Shown here: piece after piece, positions 1 through 10,158 of the stretch
Numbering within the stretch: the stretch's first letter is position 1
Layout of the letters: every line of letters begins with the position of its first letter
NCBI RefSeq assembly: GCF_014839805.1
Contig: NC_051138.1
Span: 3,160,983-3,224,982, forward strand
DNA: 64,000 bases
Direction: 5' to 3'
From: Manduca sexta
Lineage: Eukaryota > Arthropoda > Insecta > Lepidoptera > Sphingidae
The notes under the pieces: model-generated
Databases searched by the model: none
What the model saw: only the letters and a program-made list of their open reading frames with translations
Told to the model about the DNA's origin: nothing
Made by a program: the position numbers and the translations under genes

Positions 1-547
1 TTTATCCGTCTTATTACAAAAAGCGAAATAAACCTTAGCTTAAACCTGTACTAACAAAACCAGGCTTATCTGAGAAACCATGGTTTAAATTTGTCCGTAT
101 TACAAAACTCATAAAAACCGTAGACTTCTTAGTACTGCCATCTGAACTATGGCCTATATATAAACCACAGACAAATACAAACAACATTCGTTCAATACGA
201 TATCATTCAATCGCAACGTTCCATATACACAAAAATGAAAACGTTTTCAAACAATGTTAATGATTAAATAATGTTTAGGAGTATTAAAAATATTAAGACG
301 TGGTTATTTTGCTCCAAGATAAATAATAGTTGTAACTTCGATTGCACTTTTTTTTAGGTTTCAAGTTTTGACTAATGTTGTATTAGCTGGTAATACATCT
401 AAATGCGTGTTACGAAACGTAAGCTTCCCGCGCGTTATATGAAACCATAACAATAAACAAAACTATTGCGGTAACTTTTGCAAATAGCTTTAAAATTTAT
501 TATCAGTGTATTATTATATAGAATAATTGACTATTTGTACTATTGTG

Positions 548-1815
548 ATGGATAACCGAAAGAAAAAAAGATCTGAAAACTGGAGTACTGAGGAAAAAGT
601 AAGTAAAACAAAAAAATCCGTCATATAGTTTTTAATTTGTTAAATATAATAGATGGATTTCAAGCTAAACGACATTTAAAATGTTATAGGATGTACTTCG
701 CGAATTAATTGCACAATCACGCCATATTATAGAGAACAAAAATACAAAAGCTTCTTCCAACAAGAAAAAGACTGAAGAATGGAAAAACATAGCACAGAGG
801 TATTTCGTTTTTTTTATAATTATAATATTATTATAATCAGTTATTACCAAGCAAATTAACAAAGTTTGTTAAATATTTTCAGGATCAATGTACTCATGGG
901 AAAGAATAGGTCTGATGGTGATGTTAAATTAGCGTGGAAAAGAATGAAGCTTGCTGCTAAAGCTAATTTGTCCATAGAAATCACCAAATGCAGACAGGGG
1001 GTGGTGAAAAGCCACCTTCCCAAGAAGATCTAGCGATTACGGCTATTGCTCCACATTGTTTTATTGTGGAATTCAATAACTATGACAGTGATGCTAACAA
1101 AACAGCTGTTAGCACAATTGATTTTTATTTATTATTGTAAAATACTGCTTAAATTAATATAAAAATAATAATTTAACAATATAATGAATATTTTTAGGTT
1201 CAATTACAACTCCTAGAAGTTAAGGAAGTAATAGCTGGATCTAGTAGTGCTTTTACTCCTTCAAACATGCCCCTTGAATACAATGATGTGGTAGAAGTGA
1301 TAATGGACCAAGATAAAAATTATATTTAATTAAAATCTTCTTTAATATATTATATATTGTAACCTGTAATCATATTACGAATATTTAAAGGAAAATAAAA
1401 GTACGCAAATAAAACATGAAAATGAGACTTTATTTTAGTCTATATTAATACAACTAAATTACTTTCAGATGCCCCAAATGAAAATGTGATGACTGCCGTT
1501 ACTACTGACGAAAAAAAAAACAACATTTATAATAAAAAGGGCCCTCAAAATATGTAAGCAAGATTACCTTAAGTTTATATTAATCTTATTATTTACTAAA
1601 AACAAATTAGGAATAAAGGATAAATATTTGATTTTTCAGAAAAGTAGCAACACAAGAAAAAATATTAGAGAGCAACACTCAATTTAAAAAAAAAACAACT
1701 GGAAATGCTATCAGAAGAACATGAATACAACATTAAAATTGCAAAATTAAAAATAAAAAAACTAGAGCTAGAAATAGAATTATTAGAAAATACGAAGAAA
1801 TCTAGTACAGAGTAA
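548..1815 (+). pseudogene. Harbinger Myb/MADF-like accessory protein gene, frameshifted
   Basis: The ATG at 548 opens a protein with a trihelix/MADF-type start (NWSTEEKDVLRELI, then EEWKNIAQR), spliced as 548-598, 690-799 and 883 onward, each with GT donor and AG acceptor. In the third exon the frame breaks near 990-1000: the GGGEKPP motif usual for this family is one base out of frame with the preceding helices. Later exon-like pieces (about 1199-1329, 1470-1555, 1640-1815) encode a charged tail ending in a coiled coil (KLKIKKLELEIELLE). A run of ten A at 1686-1695 puts that coiled coil out of frame too, consistent with slippage. In related elements this protein helps the transposase bind DNA and enter the nucleus. 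Exon limits after 990 are approximate. Confidence 0.75.
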
Positions 1816-1989
1816 TATTAAATGGTAAATGTAACATATGAATAACAATATACCACTATTATATAAGTTTTCAATGCTATGATTATATAAGTGTCACAGT
1901 AATACACATATTAGTTATGTCTAATATCATTTTCTTTTTCAGGTATAAAAATATAATTTCAAGCTTATTACAAAAATATATTATTTTAA

Positions 1990-3422
1990 TTAAAAGTGTC
2001 TTTCAATAAATTGCCTTCTTCTAATATTTCCGCGAACATTGTTTTCTGCGGCCAAAACAACTGCGTGAGATTGCCTGTTAACTTCGTCTTCGAGACCACT
2101 AGAAAACACATCTTCCTTCATATCAATTGCGATATTGTGCAATACAGCACATGCTACAATAGTTTTTCTTGCAGTTTCAATGTCACAGTAAAGGCCTCTT
2201 AATAAACAATGGAACCTCTGCTTCCACAACCCAAAACATCTCTCCACTGCATTTCTGGTGTTAATGTGAGCACAATTGTACCGTTCTTCTTGGGGTGTTG
2301 AGGTATTCAGTAAGGGAGTAAACAAATACGGTGTACATGCATACCCAGTCTCCAAGCAAAATGCCTGAGAAGGCACCAGCCTCAAATCTCTGCTTTAGTC
2401 GACTTTCTCTAAAAATTCGAGAGTCATGGACACTGCCATGCCACCTAGCAACAATATCTATTATTTTTAAATTTGCATCGCAGACTACCTGGAACAATAG
2501 TTGATTATTTTAGTATCTAACACATACATATGAATTGACTATACATATTATCATTTCATATTATAGAGCATAGTCACATTTAAATTATAGTTTTCCACTG
2601 TATCCCTGCAAAGCATAAATAATAACAATCTGACCTAGAATTTTTATTATTTATTGTATAATAGTCACACAAGACATTCTATCCCTAGTATAAGGTTGTA
2701 AAGTCAAATGTACTTTAGGGATGGTTCTGCATACAAGTTATTGCTTATTTTAGAATACCTGGACATTAATAGATGGAAATCCTTTGCGATTGATATATAT
2801 TTGACCACCATCTTCACATAATTTTTTTACCCTTATGTGAGTACAGTCAATTGCACCAATTACTGAAGGAAAATTTGCAATTCTATGGAATTTTCGCATT
2901 GCTTCCTCTTGTTCTGCCAATGTAGCAGGCATTTTTATAAATCTATGCGATATTCCGGCTATGGCTCCTGCTATTTTTTTGCATATTTTACTTATAAAGG
3001 GCTGTGAGACTCCATGCAAATCGGCTGTATCATCTTGGATCTATATTAAAAAAAATACAAAATATTGATTTGGAACTTGGGTATAATTTTTTATAAACGA
3101 TTATGAGTGTGTTGTTAAATGCAAATATAAGCTTTGTTCATGACTTACCTCATGTCGAGCCCAGCTTCGCAATGCGCAAACCACTTGGATTTCGGGAGAC
3201 ACCGGGCATTCACGGGTGTCTCGAGTTTGGGTCCTTTAATAAATCTACTATTTTCATTGCAAAAGATTTAGTAAATCTATACTTTTGCCTGAAATCTTCA
3301 TCAGATAAATCAATGAAGGGATTGACTCGAACACGATTTCTATTAGGTCAGCGTGGCGTTTCCAGTAGCTCAACGGCTTCAATATCCTCAATATCGACTG
3401 AATCTACCATGTTCATATCCAT
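1990..3422 (-). pseudogene. Harbinger transposase (HARBI1-like DDE nuclease), inactivated
   Basis: Three exons on the minus strand: 3422-3149, 3040-2759 and 2488-1990, with consensus splice sites. They encode a HARBI1-type nuclease. A helix-turn-helix-like segment (LHGVSQPFISKI) precedes the first catalytic Asp (GAIDCTHI). The second Asp lies in WHGSVHDSRIF, and the Glu in NAVERCFGLWKQRF. Three lesions are visible: an in-frame TGA at 3350-3348 about 25 codons from the start, probably from CGA; a frameshift at about 3212-3235; and a second frameshift at about 2345-2352, just after the ILLGD motif. The catalytic residues themselves survive. The protein would have cut and joined the element ends. 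It must now be non-functional unless a related intact copy exists elsewhere. Confidence 0.88.
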
Positions 3423-3692
3423 TTTCGTGTAAAAAATAACACAAGACAACGAAACAGACGCTAATTTAAGAGATAATCTGACACAATCTGACAAATGATT
3501 TGAAATTTGATTTGACATTTACGATTTAGACCATCATCAAACCAGGGGCGCCGAGGTTTAGCATTAGACCATCAAATAGTCCATGGTTTATCGTTAAACC
3601 ACTTTTTGTAATACCATTTTTATATAAACCGTACTTTGTATAGGTTTAAACCAAAGTTTTTAGTTAAACCTCGTTCTGTAATAAGACGGTAT

Positions 3693-3926
3693 ACGTTCAA
3701 ATCTAAAATTCTCAAAAATTTTGAAAAATATTCGTAACTCGAAAACTATGAAAAATTGCGGAACATACATGGGGATGATTCGGATACCCCAAGGGGTGCT
3801 CTATCTCTGGACTTCCGCTTGACACTACTTTCAGGGACACCCTGTATATTGAGTTATAATAGGGATAAACATAACATAGTAAATAAAAGTAACATTAGTT
3901 CTATAAATCTTTATAATTGATTACAG
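3693..3926. repeat. Possible interspersed repeat tail in LARP7 intron
   Basis: Between the Harbinger element and the LARP7 exon there is AT-rich sequence ending near 3855 in AGGGACACCCTGTATA, a string that looks like the terminus of a common insect repeat. No coding sequence was recognised. The family assignment is from memory of similar sequence and is weak. Confidence 0.3.
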
Positions 3927-4776
3927 CATCTTCATCAGAGGCTGAGAGTGGCAAAATTATAGCAACAGTGGAGCGGATTCCTGGCGTGTTTGTAAAAGAG
4001 ATTCTGCCAGAACCGTGCCTCGATGTGAGGCTTACTAAAAGGACGGTTCGTATTTTTTTTAAAATTTAATATTGAAAATTATTTTTTGTAAGTGACTCAT
4101 GGAGTGATAGTCCCCCACAATCTATACTTCTATGCCATTATATAAGGCTGAAGAGTTTGTTTTTTGACTGCGCTAATATCAGAAACTACTGGCTTGAAAT
4201 GAAAACACAAATTTCAACTTCTTTGATTTACCTTACCACATGGAAAGACAATAACATTTTGTTTCGTGTGTTTGATATAAATATATTTTACAGATTCGAA
4301 GCAACATACATGCATTACATGTAGATGTAAAAGAGGGACAAACGGAAGTCTTTATAAGATTTGATTCTGCTAAAGCAGCAGATGAGGTAAGTCATTTCTG
4401 ATTCACAAAATAACTACTAAAGTAAATATTAGCTGTTTAAGATGTAATTCTTTTGTATTGTGTACACATTGATTCGTTTCTCTATTCCATTCGATTGACA
4501 AAATGCGATCATTACCATGCATCAGCCAATGAGGATGTATTTGTATGTTTAAACGAAATCTGTCATTGTTTTCAGTACTGCTCGAACAGCGGGAACCTGT
4601 CCCGCGTGCTGTCCGGTGCGGAAGAATCAGAGCAGTGGACGCGGCTGGAGGCGGGGCGCGCGGCGCGGAGGCCGCGGGGCCGCGCGCGCCTCGAGCGACG
4701 CCTCACCGCCGCGCCCGCCGGCATCGCGCCCGCCTCGCCGCAGCCCACGCACACGCACATACGCTTCGACGAGTAA
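3927..4776 (+). CDS. LARP7: LARP7-like protein, C-terminal xRRM exons (5' part outside the window)
   Basis: Three 3' exons (3927-4045, 4294-4386, 4576-4776), all in one frame with phase-0 junctions, end in TAA at 4774. The protein reads GKIIATVERIPGVFVKEIL, then HALHVDVKEGQTEVFIRF, and closes with THIRFDE. This follows the C-terminal xRRM of LARP7, the La-related protein that binds and stabilises 7SK snRNA in the snRNP holding P-TEFb. Visible matches are the beta2 V-D strand, the conserved Arg-Phe of beta3, the long basic alpha3 region and the HIRF.E end. The La module and first RRM are not in the window and should lie upstream of base 1, beyond the intron that holds the Harbinger element. 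The first exon begins mid-codon, so it is internal. The last exon is very GC- and Arg-rich. La-family identity is likely; LARP7 is inferred from the xRRM order. Confidence 0.82.
4128..4215. repeat. Fragment of an interspersed repeat family
   Basis: The stretch TTATATAAGGCTGAAGAG followed by GTTTG and CGCTAATATCAG closely resembles the start of the repeat in the RBM42 intron at 31090-31145. It lies in the LARP7 intron between the first two visible exons and carries no coding signal. Confidence 0.55.
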
Positions 4777-5670
4777 CCACCATACTACAGTCACTATTAT
4801 ACTTACTGGTGGTAAAATGTTGGCATCCCCACGAATAGTGAGCATTATAAACAAGATTTAAGCGGCCGCGCCATGAAAATCAGGTTTAGCGGCGCGACAA
4901 GCAACAAAGTAAAACAATTCCGCATTATCTCGTTCTGGGTCGTTCCTATTCCCATATACATCTGTCTCGCTCGCTCTTCGCGAGCGCTCATGAGCTGTAT
5001 GATATGTACTTTCCCATACATGACGTGCTATGATCCTCAAATGATGCAAGCCTAAAATATTATTTTCCTCATCCACCACCAAGTGTCTGATCCTTGCAAA
5101 GCCAACTGTTACAGATCAATAATCTCTTAAGAAACATATTGCATGTTCATAAACCTAACACTTAGTACACTTAATTTGTACTTTATAAGAGTATAGTGTA
5201 AAATATATTATGATGTTGAAAATAAGTACTGTTTTTATTTGTTTTTTTTTCGTTTTGAACATTACCTATGGGCTAAAGGCACTAGAGTAATAATGAAGAT
5301 TCATGTAAATTTGAAGTATTGCAGTGATTTAAAAGGTTCACTCTTTTTATTACCTGAAATAAAACCACTTGATTTTTATAAAAGAAAATGTATTATGTCA
5401 AGTAACTGCCAACATCGATTTCAGTCTTAAAAATAAGCTTATAGATAACTTACAAGTACAATAGGCACTGGCACATTTTATCAAAAAATTATATTTCACC
5501 TTACACGCTAAGTACATATAGACAACATATAAAATTGTATATTAGTAGAAACACCTGCTTGCCACGACTTTCTCGCCTTACACTTTACATTAAGATTACC
5601 ATGTTTGTCATACAAAATTAGTGGAACATCATTTTGTATTTTTTAACAATAAAGTTAACATTATATTCAT
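4777..5670 (+). other. Probable LARP7 3' UTR
   Basis: No gene is seen here. AATAAA polyadenylation signals occur at 5358-5363 and 5648-5653, so the transcript may end near 5380 or 5670. A GC-rich block at 4861-5090 contains a short palindrome around 4968-4990 (CGCTCGC...GCGAGCG) and may be an inserted interspersed repeat. Its minus-strand ORF looks like chance. Confidence 0.5.
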
Positions 5671-6582
5671 TAATACTGGACAAAATTTTAAAATACCAAT
5701 TCTAGGACAAGTCCTGAAGTTAATTGGATAAAAATTTTATTGGTGATTAAGTACTAGAGTCATTTTTATGACATGCTAATCATTTTTTTAAGTAGATATA
5801 AAATATGTTTAAGTATGTTACTTATTGTAAAGCATTTTCATATGTAATCACGTATAATGTTATTGACATTTAGGCTTATTTCAGTTTATTACAAATTACA
5901 ATTTACTGTACACTTGGGCACATTTGTAGCGCTTATAAGGTAAGGTCGAAGTTAGCTACTCACAGACGGTTACAAGCACATGTTTTGTAATTTCTGTATT
6001 TGCGAGCGCGTCTGCTATCTTGCAAACATAGGTGTATTGAGTGTACACACCCGCATTTGGGGCAGCTATGGAATATATTACATGCGATCGCTAGGATGGA
6101 ATGGAAATGCATATAAAACATGCGCATGTTATATTTGTTACAAAAATGCCCAAAGTGTAAAAACAATTCTCAATTTTAAATGCTGGGGCGTTATTATCTT
6201 ACACAAAGCATAGATTTTACATTTTTACATTCATTCATATAATTAAAACAACGAATTATTGATTTTAACAAAAAAGTATTGTATGTATTACACTCACAAC
6301 TCACAGCATCCAGTATTCAAAGCAAAGATTAGTTTATATTAAAAACAAATGTAAAATGAACACATTAACTTTATCCTATAGAAAGAATAAAGCAGGTAGC
6401 AACACTACAAAAAACGTAGAAATGCAGAAAAGCACCAAATAGTTAAGTAAAAAATTATTTTTCAATCTTTATGCGATTACTGGATATCTAATAAGTACAA
6501 CAAAAATAGTCAATAAAAATTGTATCACAAAATTACATAATTTATATACACAAGAGGTAGATTTGTTCTATGCAATAAGTTA
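5671..6582. other. Convergent intergenic region and CACHD1 3' UTR
   Basis: AT-rich sequence between two genes that end facing each other. TTTATT at about 5884, read on the minus strand as AATAAA, is a candidate polyadenylation signal for the CACHD1-like gene. A slightly GC-richer patch at 5960-6130 has short ORFs on both strands but no recognisable protein. Confidence 0.45.
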
Positions 6583-9500
6583 TTAAGAGGCTTCCATATG
6601 CCTGTGGACAGTCACAGGAGCTATAATACTATTCTTGCCACAAGGCAATACAGTTACGTTCAAATCACCCATCGCTTTTAACCTTGGTTTAATTTTAGCT
6701 GGTAGAGGACAACTCACATCTGATTTCGTATCGTCTGATAGTATTATGGGATCGTTTACCGAGAAGCCTGTAGCCTCGGAGTCTTCGTGGGGTGTCATTG
6801 TGGAGTAACCGTGGTCTGAACCGCCTGCGGTGTGAGCACGTCTGTACCCTGTCACTACTCTGTACGGCGAAATAGGAGCTTCTATCTCCATTGCTGGCAA
6901 TAGCTTATCTTGACCAGACTGATCATGCATGTCGTCAGATTGTAAATGACTCATTTGGACATCAGCATCATGCCAAGTTTCAGCAGGCCCATCGACATAT
7001 AGATTATGACAACTGGCCGAGGTAACATTTTGCCTGTAGCAGTATATGGCTACAGCTATGATCAAACTGACTGTGACTATACATCCTGCGATCGGTCCTA
7101 TCGCTGAATAATTACCTAGCGCGTCTCGATTAATGTGACCAAAAGTCCCTTCTCCGTAAGGTGTGACGGCTCCTAAAACGCCATTAAAACAAGTCGATTG
7201 AGAAGTACAAAATGGAGCTGAGAGAGGCGTTCGACCGTCGGCGTCTATCTGACACCACTCGCAACCCAAAACTCCTAAACACGATGAATGCGTCAAATAA
7301 CTTTCGCATTGAAAATCGAAACATGTTTTCAAATTCTCAGCAAAATTGTGGAAGTAATGTGACTTGTGATTATTGTTCTCCAACATCATGCCACACAACG
7401 GTATGTTCTGGTTGAATCGAGATACATTTGAGTTGGGACACTCGTACAATTCCGAACTACATTCGCAAGGACATTCACATTCAGTTTGTTCCATTCGGTT
7501 GCAGTTGAGGCACAATCTATCAACCATGCTGCAGGGGCAGAAGGCTCCTACACTGCACGACGCGTTCACGAGTCCGATAAAAGCATTGGTGCCAGGGATA
7601 GCTGCTATGTAATAATGAACACAATGATCACCCGAAACTACATTAGAGAGCACATTAGGGAGTGAAGTGTTAAATTCGTAAAATCGTTGAATTGTCTTAT
7701 CGTAAAAATTATTACACAACCTCTTTGTGACGAAACCTTTGTGGTTTAACATGTCGATGGCAATCATGGATTCTTTATGAGTGATATGTTGTTGTTCAAT
7801 GGGTCCAGAACTGTTTGGATCCATCAAACCTGGATGGGATACTAAGTAGCCTCTATTATTCATAATAAAACATTTGACGTATGGTTTGGCACAGTAAGGC
7901 ATATTGTCAATGAGTAGTTTATACAGGAACCCCATGGTCACATCCATGGACACAACCATTGTTGGGTAAAAGGAACTTTTTACAGCATATGATATAGAAA
8001 CAACATAACCTGCACCACCAACATCTAGATTTGGTGGTGTCAGAATAATTTTACCTGGATTTTCTAAAGCATAAGTATACCAAGGTCTCCTCACTGGTTC
8101 ATAGTCATATTCTAGCACAGTCCCTGGAAACATCACCAGCACTCCACTTTCTGTAACTGCGTATCTTCTGACAATATATTTTGCATACGGCCCATGCAGG
8201 TGTTGTCTCTTGTAGAATGATAATATTGAGTTCAGGAAACCAACATCTTGTTGGATCTCATTTTTTAAGCCTGGATTAGACAGCAATCCATGAGCGACAC
8301 TTTTTAAATAAGCCAAATAATTTTGCATATATGTGACTGCTTCTTGTCCATCTCCCATGTCATATAGATATGTAAATGGAGACTGGAAACTGGAGGGGCT
8401 CAAGTACACAGTACCTTGATCTATGGTGGCTATTTGTCTGAAATGTCTGCAAATTTTACCAGTTTTTGGAGGAAATAAATCTAATCTGTGAAATAATATC
8501 TCTTTGCTACTTCTTGCAAAATATACGTTACTGTTATTAAATAAATTGTCTTCTTTTATTTCTGATGCTATGCACACAATGTATAAATTTTTAACCCACT
8601 TCCAAGAATAAATAGTTGAAATAGTAGAATTGTCTGACATTGTCAGATTTCCAGAACTTTTTGAAAATATCTCCTTTTTGAGATCATGTATAAATTTAAA
8701 ATTTTCGACACTTTCCAAATTCGTAAATTTGATTTTTTCTGTGGCCGACTCTGGCCTCGGAAAGAATGTGTGCATGAGTACTTTCCCAGAGAAATCCATG
8801 ACAAATGCTCTCTTCTTCTGACTACCCTTAAAGTAAATGATATCTTCTGCAAGATCTGACCAGTATAAATCCAAACCAAGTACACCAGTTGAGATTGGTA
8901 GGACTAATGATACCATAAAATCTCTTTCTGTCGCCTCCCATATTGGGCCTTCTATTCTAATCTCATTGCTGTCATATTTTCCTGGGAGTAAAGAAATAAA
9001 TGCAGAAGCTACTTGTCCAACCACACCACTGTCATTGATATGTAATCTCATAACAGAATGATTGTTTGAATGTGTGTGCCATTTGTCGATATGCAATATA
9101 CCTAATGAGCTATTTCTGTCCACTTGGTTCTCATATATCAATCCGATAGCAAAGTTCATGTTATCATCTTTCTTGGCTGAGTATGGAAACATCTTGAGCC
9201 ATGTTTCATTCTTTAAAACTTTTGTATCAGTCATAAAAATAAATAATTTATGCTTCGGTAATGGTTTTTGTAGAAGTAAATTTTTCAATTCTTTGTTTAT
9301 AGAAAGAGGTGATACACTAGTAGGTGCAATGTCTAAGCTTGACAAATATTCCCTCAGTAGGAGCTTATTGTTGTCTGTGGCATTGCCCAAGTCTGAAATT
9401 CCATCAACACTGCATGTGTCTTCAAATTTAAGAAAATCAGACATGTTTGTCATTTTGAGAGCAATCACATCAGTGCTTTGTAAAGCATATGCTGTCTCCT

Positions 9501-10158
9501 TTGCAACATTTACAGCATGTTGCAAAGAATCTGCCTTCATATTATTGTCAATTATAAATACTACTAGTTTTGGCTCAGGATGCACAACTTTGTGATATAA
9601 ATATCTTAAATTGGAATGTGGCATGGCTGCACAATCTTTGTCAGTGGCATAATCCATGTGCGACAGGAAGTATTGTCTCTTTACTTTAATATCTTTAAAT
9701 CGATCCAACATTTTCAATTTTGGGTCTTGGGAAGGCAAATCTTCGTATACATTAGGGCTTTTAATAAATACTGACTTACGGATAGAATTGAATGGGCATG
9801 GGTGCGTGAAGGACGGAGTGTTGTTATTGTTTATGACATTATTCATATCGCGCAGGATGTTCTTGGCAGAAGAGAGCTTGTAGCTGATCTGGTAGGCGAT
9901 GTTGAGCAGTAACTCATGGTCGGTGGTGTGATGGCGGCTCACTTTGTAAGCATTGCGTATCTCATAATGAGCAGGGTATTCACTCCCTAATTCCTTAACC
10001 ACCAACTCATTAAATCTGCTCGATAACGTTTCAGATAGTTTCCGTATACACACTTTGTAGTCGCCGCGGTTGTTAGTCCTGGTGCAGTTATCATTCTGCG
10101 CGCCTATCATACACACGCCACAACTCGTAATCATTAATAACACCGATAAAAACTTCAT
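6583..10158 (-). CDS. CACHD1: VWFA and cache domain-containing protein (CACHD1-like)
   Basis: One uninterrupted 1191-codon frame ends in TAA at 6585-6583. The ATG at 10158 is chosen because it starts a clear signal peptide (MKFLSVLLMITSCGVCMIGA); the frame continues upstream only to a GTG. In order: a VWA_N-like region (about 20-150), a VWA domain whose first strand is VVFIIDNN (about 197-205), a dCache region with RRPWYTYA near 690 and DVGGAGYVVSISY just after, a Cys-rich juxtamembrane segment (about 863-910), one membrane helix (about 1017-1042) and a cytoplasmic tail of about 150 residues. The order matches CACHD1 and its Drosophila counterpart CG16868. CACHD1 is an alpha2-delta-like surface protein reported to modulate T-type calcium channels and Wnt receptors in vertebrates. 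The MIDAS motif is degenerate here. Lack of introns in 3.6 kb is unlike its neighbours. Family identity is strong; the insect role is inferred. Confidence 0.92.
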   Translation of the reverse strand: MKFLSVLLMITSCGVCMIGAQNDNCTRTNNRGDYKVCIRKLSETLSSRFNELVVKELGSEYPAHYEIRNAYKVSRHHTTDHELLLNIAYQISYKLSSAKNILRDMNNVINNNNTPSFTHPCPFNSIRKSVFIKSPNVYEDLPSQDPKLKMLDRFKDIKVKRQYFLSHMDYATDKDCAAMPHSNLRYLYHKVVHPEPKLVVFIIDNNMKADSLQHAVNVAKETAYALQSTDVIALKMTNMSDFLKFEDTCSVDGISDLGNATDNNKLLLREYLSSLDIAPTSVSPLSINKELKNLLLQKPLPKHKLFIFMTDTKVLKNETWLKMFPYSAKKDDNMNFAIGLIYENQVDRNSSLGILHIDKWHTHSNNHSVMRLHINDSGVVGQVASAFISLLPGKYDSNEIRIEGPIWEATERDFMVSLVLPISTGVLGLDLYWSDLAEDIIYFKGSQKKRAFVMDFSGKVLMHTFFPRPESATEKIKFTNLESVENFKFIHDLKKEIFSKSSGNLTMSDNSTISTIYSWKWVKNLYIVCIASEIKEDNLFNNSNVYFARSSKEILFHRLDLFPPKTGKICRHFRQIATIDQGTVYLSPSSFQSPFTYLYDMGDGQEAVTYMQNYLAYLKSVAHGLLSNPGLKNEIQQDVGFLNSILSFYKRQHLHGPYAKYIVRRYAVTESGVLVMFPGTVLEYDYEPVRRPWYTYALENPGKIILTPPNLDVGGAGYVVSISYAVKSSFYPTMVVSMDVTMGFLYKLLIDNMPYCAKPYVKCFIMNNRGYLVSHPGLMDPNSSGPIEQQHITHKESMIAIDMLNHKGFVTKRLCNNFYDKTIQRFYEFNTSLPNVLSNVVSGDHCVHYYIAAIPGTNAFIGLVNASCSVGAFCPCSMVDRLCLNCNRMEQTECECPCECSSELYECPNSNVSRFNQNIPLCGMMLENNNHKSHYFHNFAENLKTCFDFQCESYLTHSSCLGVLGCEWCQIDADGRTPLSAPFCTSQSTCFNGVLGAVTPYGEGTFGHINRDALGNYSAIGPIAGCIVTVSLIIAVAIYCYRQNVTSASCHNLYVDGPAETWHDADVQMSHLQSDDMHDQSGQDKLLPAMEIEAPISPYRVVTGYRRAHTAGGSDHGYSTMTPHEDSEATGFSVNDPIILSDDTKSDVSCPLPAKIKPRLKAMGDLNVTVLPCGKNSIIAPVTVHRHMEAS

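Larger units (their letters stand above)
6..3689. mobile_element. PIF/Harbinger DNA transposon, full length but decayed
   Basis: The two ends are inverted copies of each other: CCGTCTTATTACA at 6-18 matches the reverse complement of 3677-3689. A 3-bp direct repeat TAT flanks it at 3-5 and 3690-3692, the length typical of Harbinger target-site duplications. Subterminal copies of GTATTACAAAA and TTTAAACC-like motifs lie inside both ends in inverted orientation. The element carries the two genes expected of the superfamily: a Myb/MADF-like DNA-binding protein gene on + (548-1815) and a DDE transposase gene on - (1990-3422). Both are broken, so the copy cannot be autonomous. It lies in an intron of the LARP7-like gene just downstream. 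Superfamily assignment is strong; the exact end base is less certain. Confidence 0.9.

Noticed and set aside
4545..4861. Overlapping Arg-rich frames on both strands around LARP7 exon 3
   Set aside because: Shadows of a GC-rich exon; the HIRF.E end fixes the true frame.
4858..5082. 74-codon minus-strand frame in the LARP7 3' UTR
   Set aside because: No domain and in UTR position; may be part of an interspersed repeat.
9062..9595. 177-codon plus-strand frame
   Set aside because: Lies antisense inside the CACHD1 coding exon, with no initiator context or domain.
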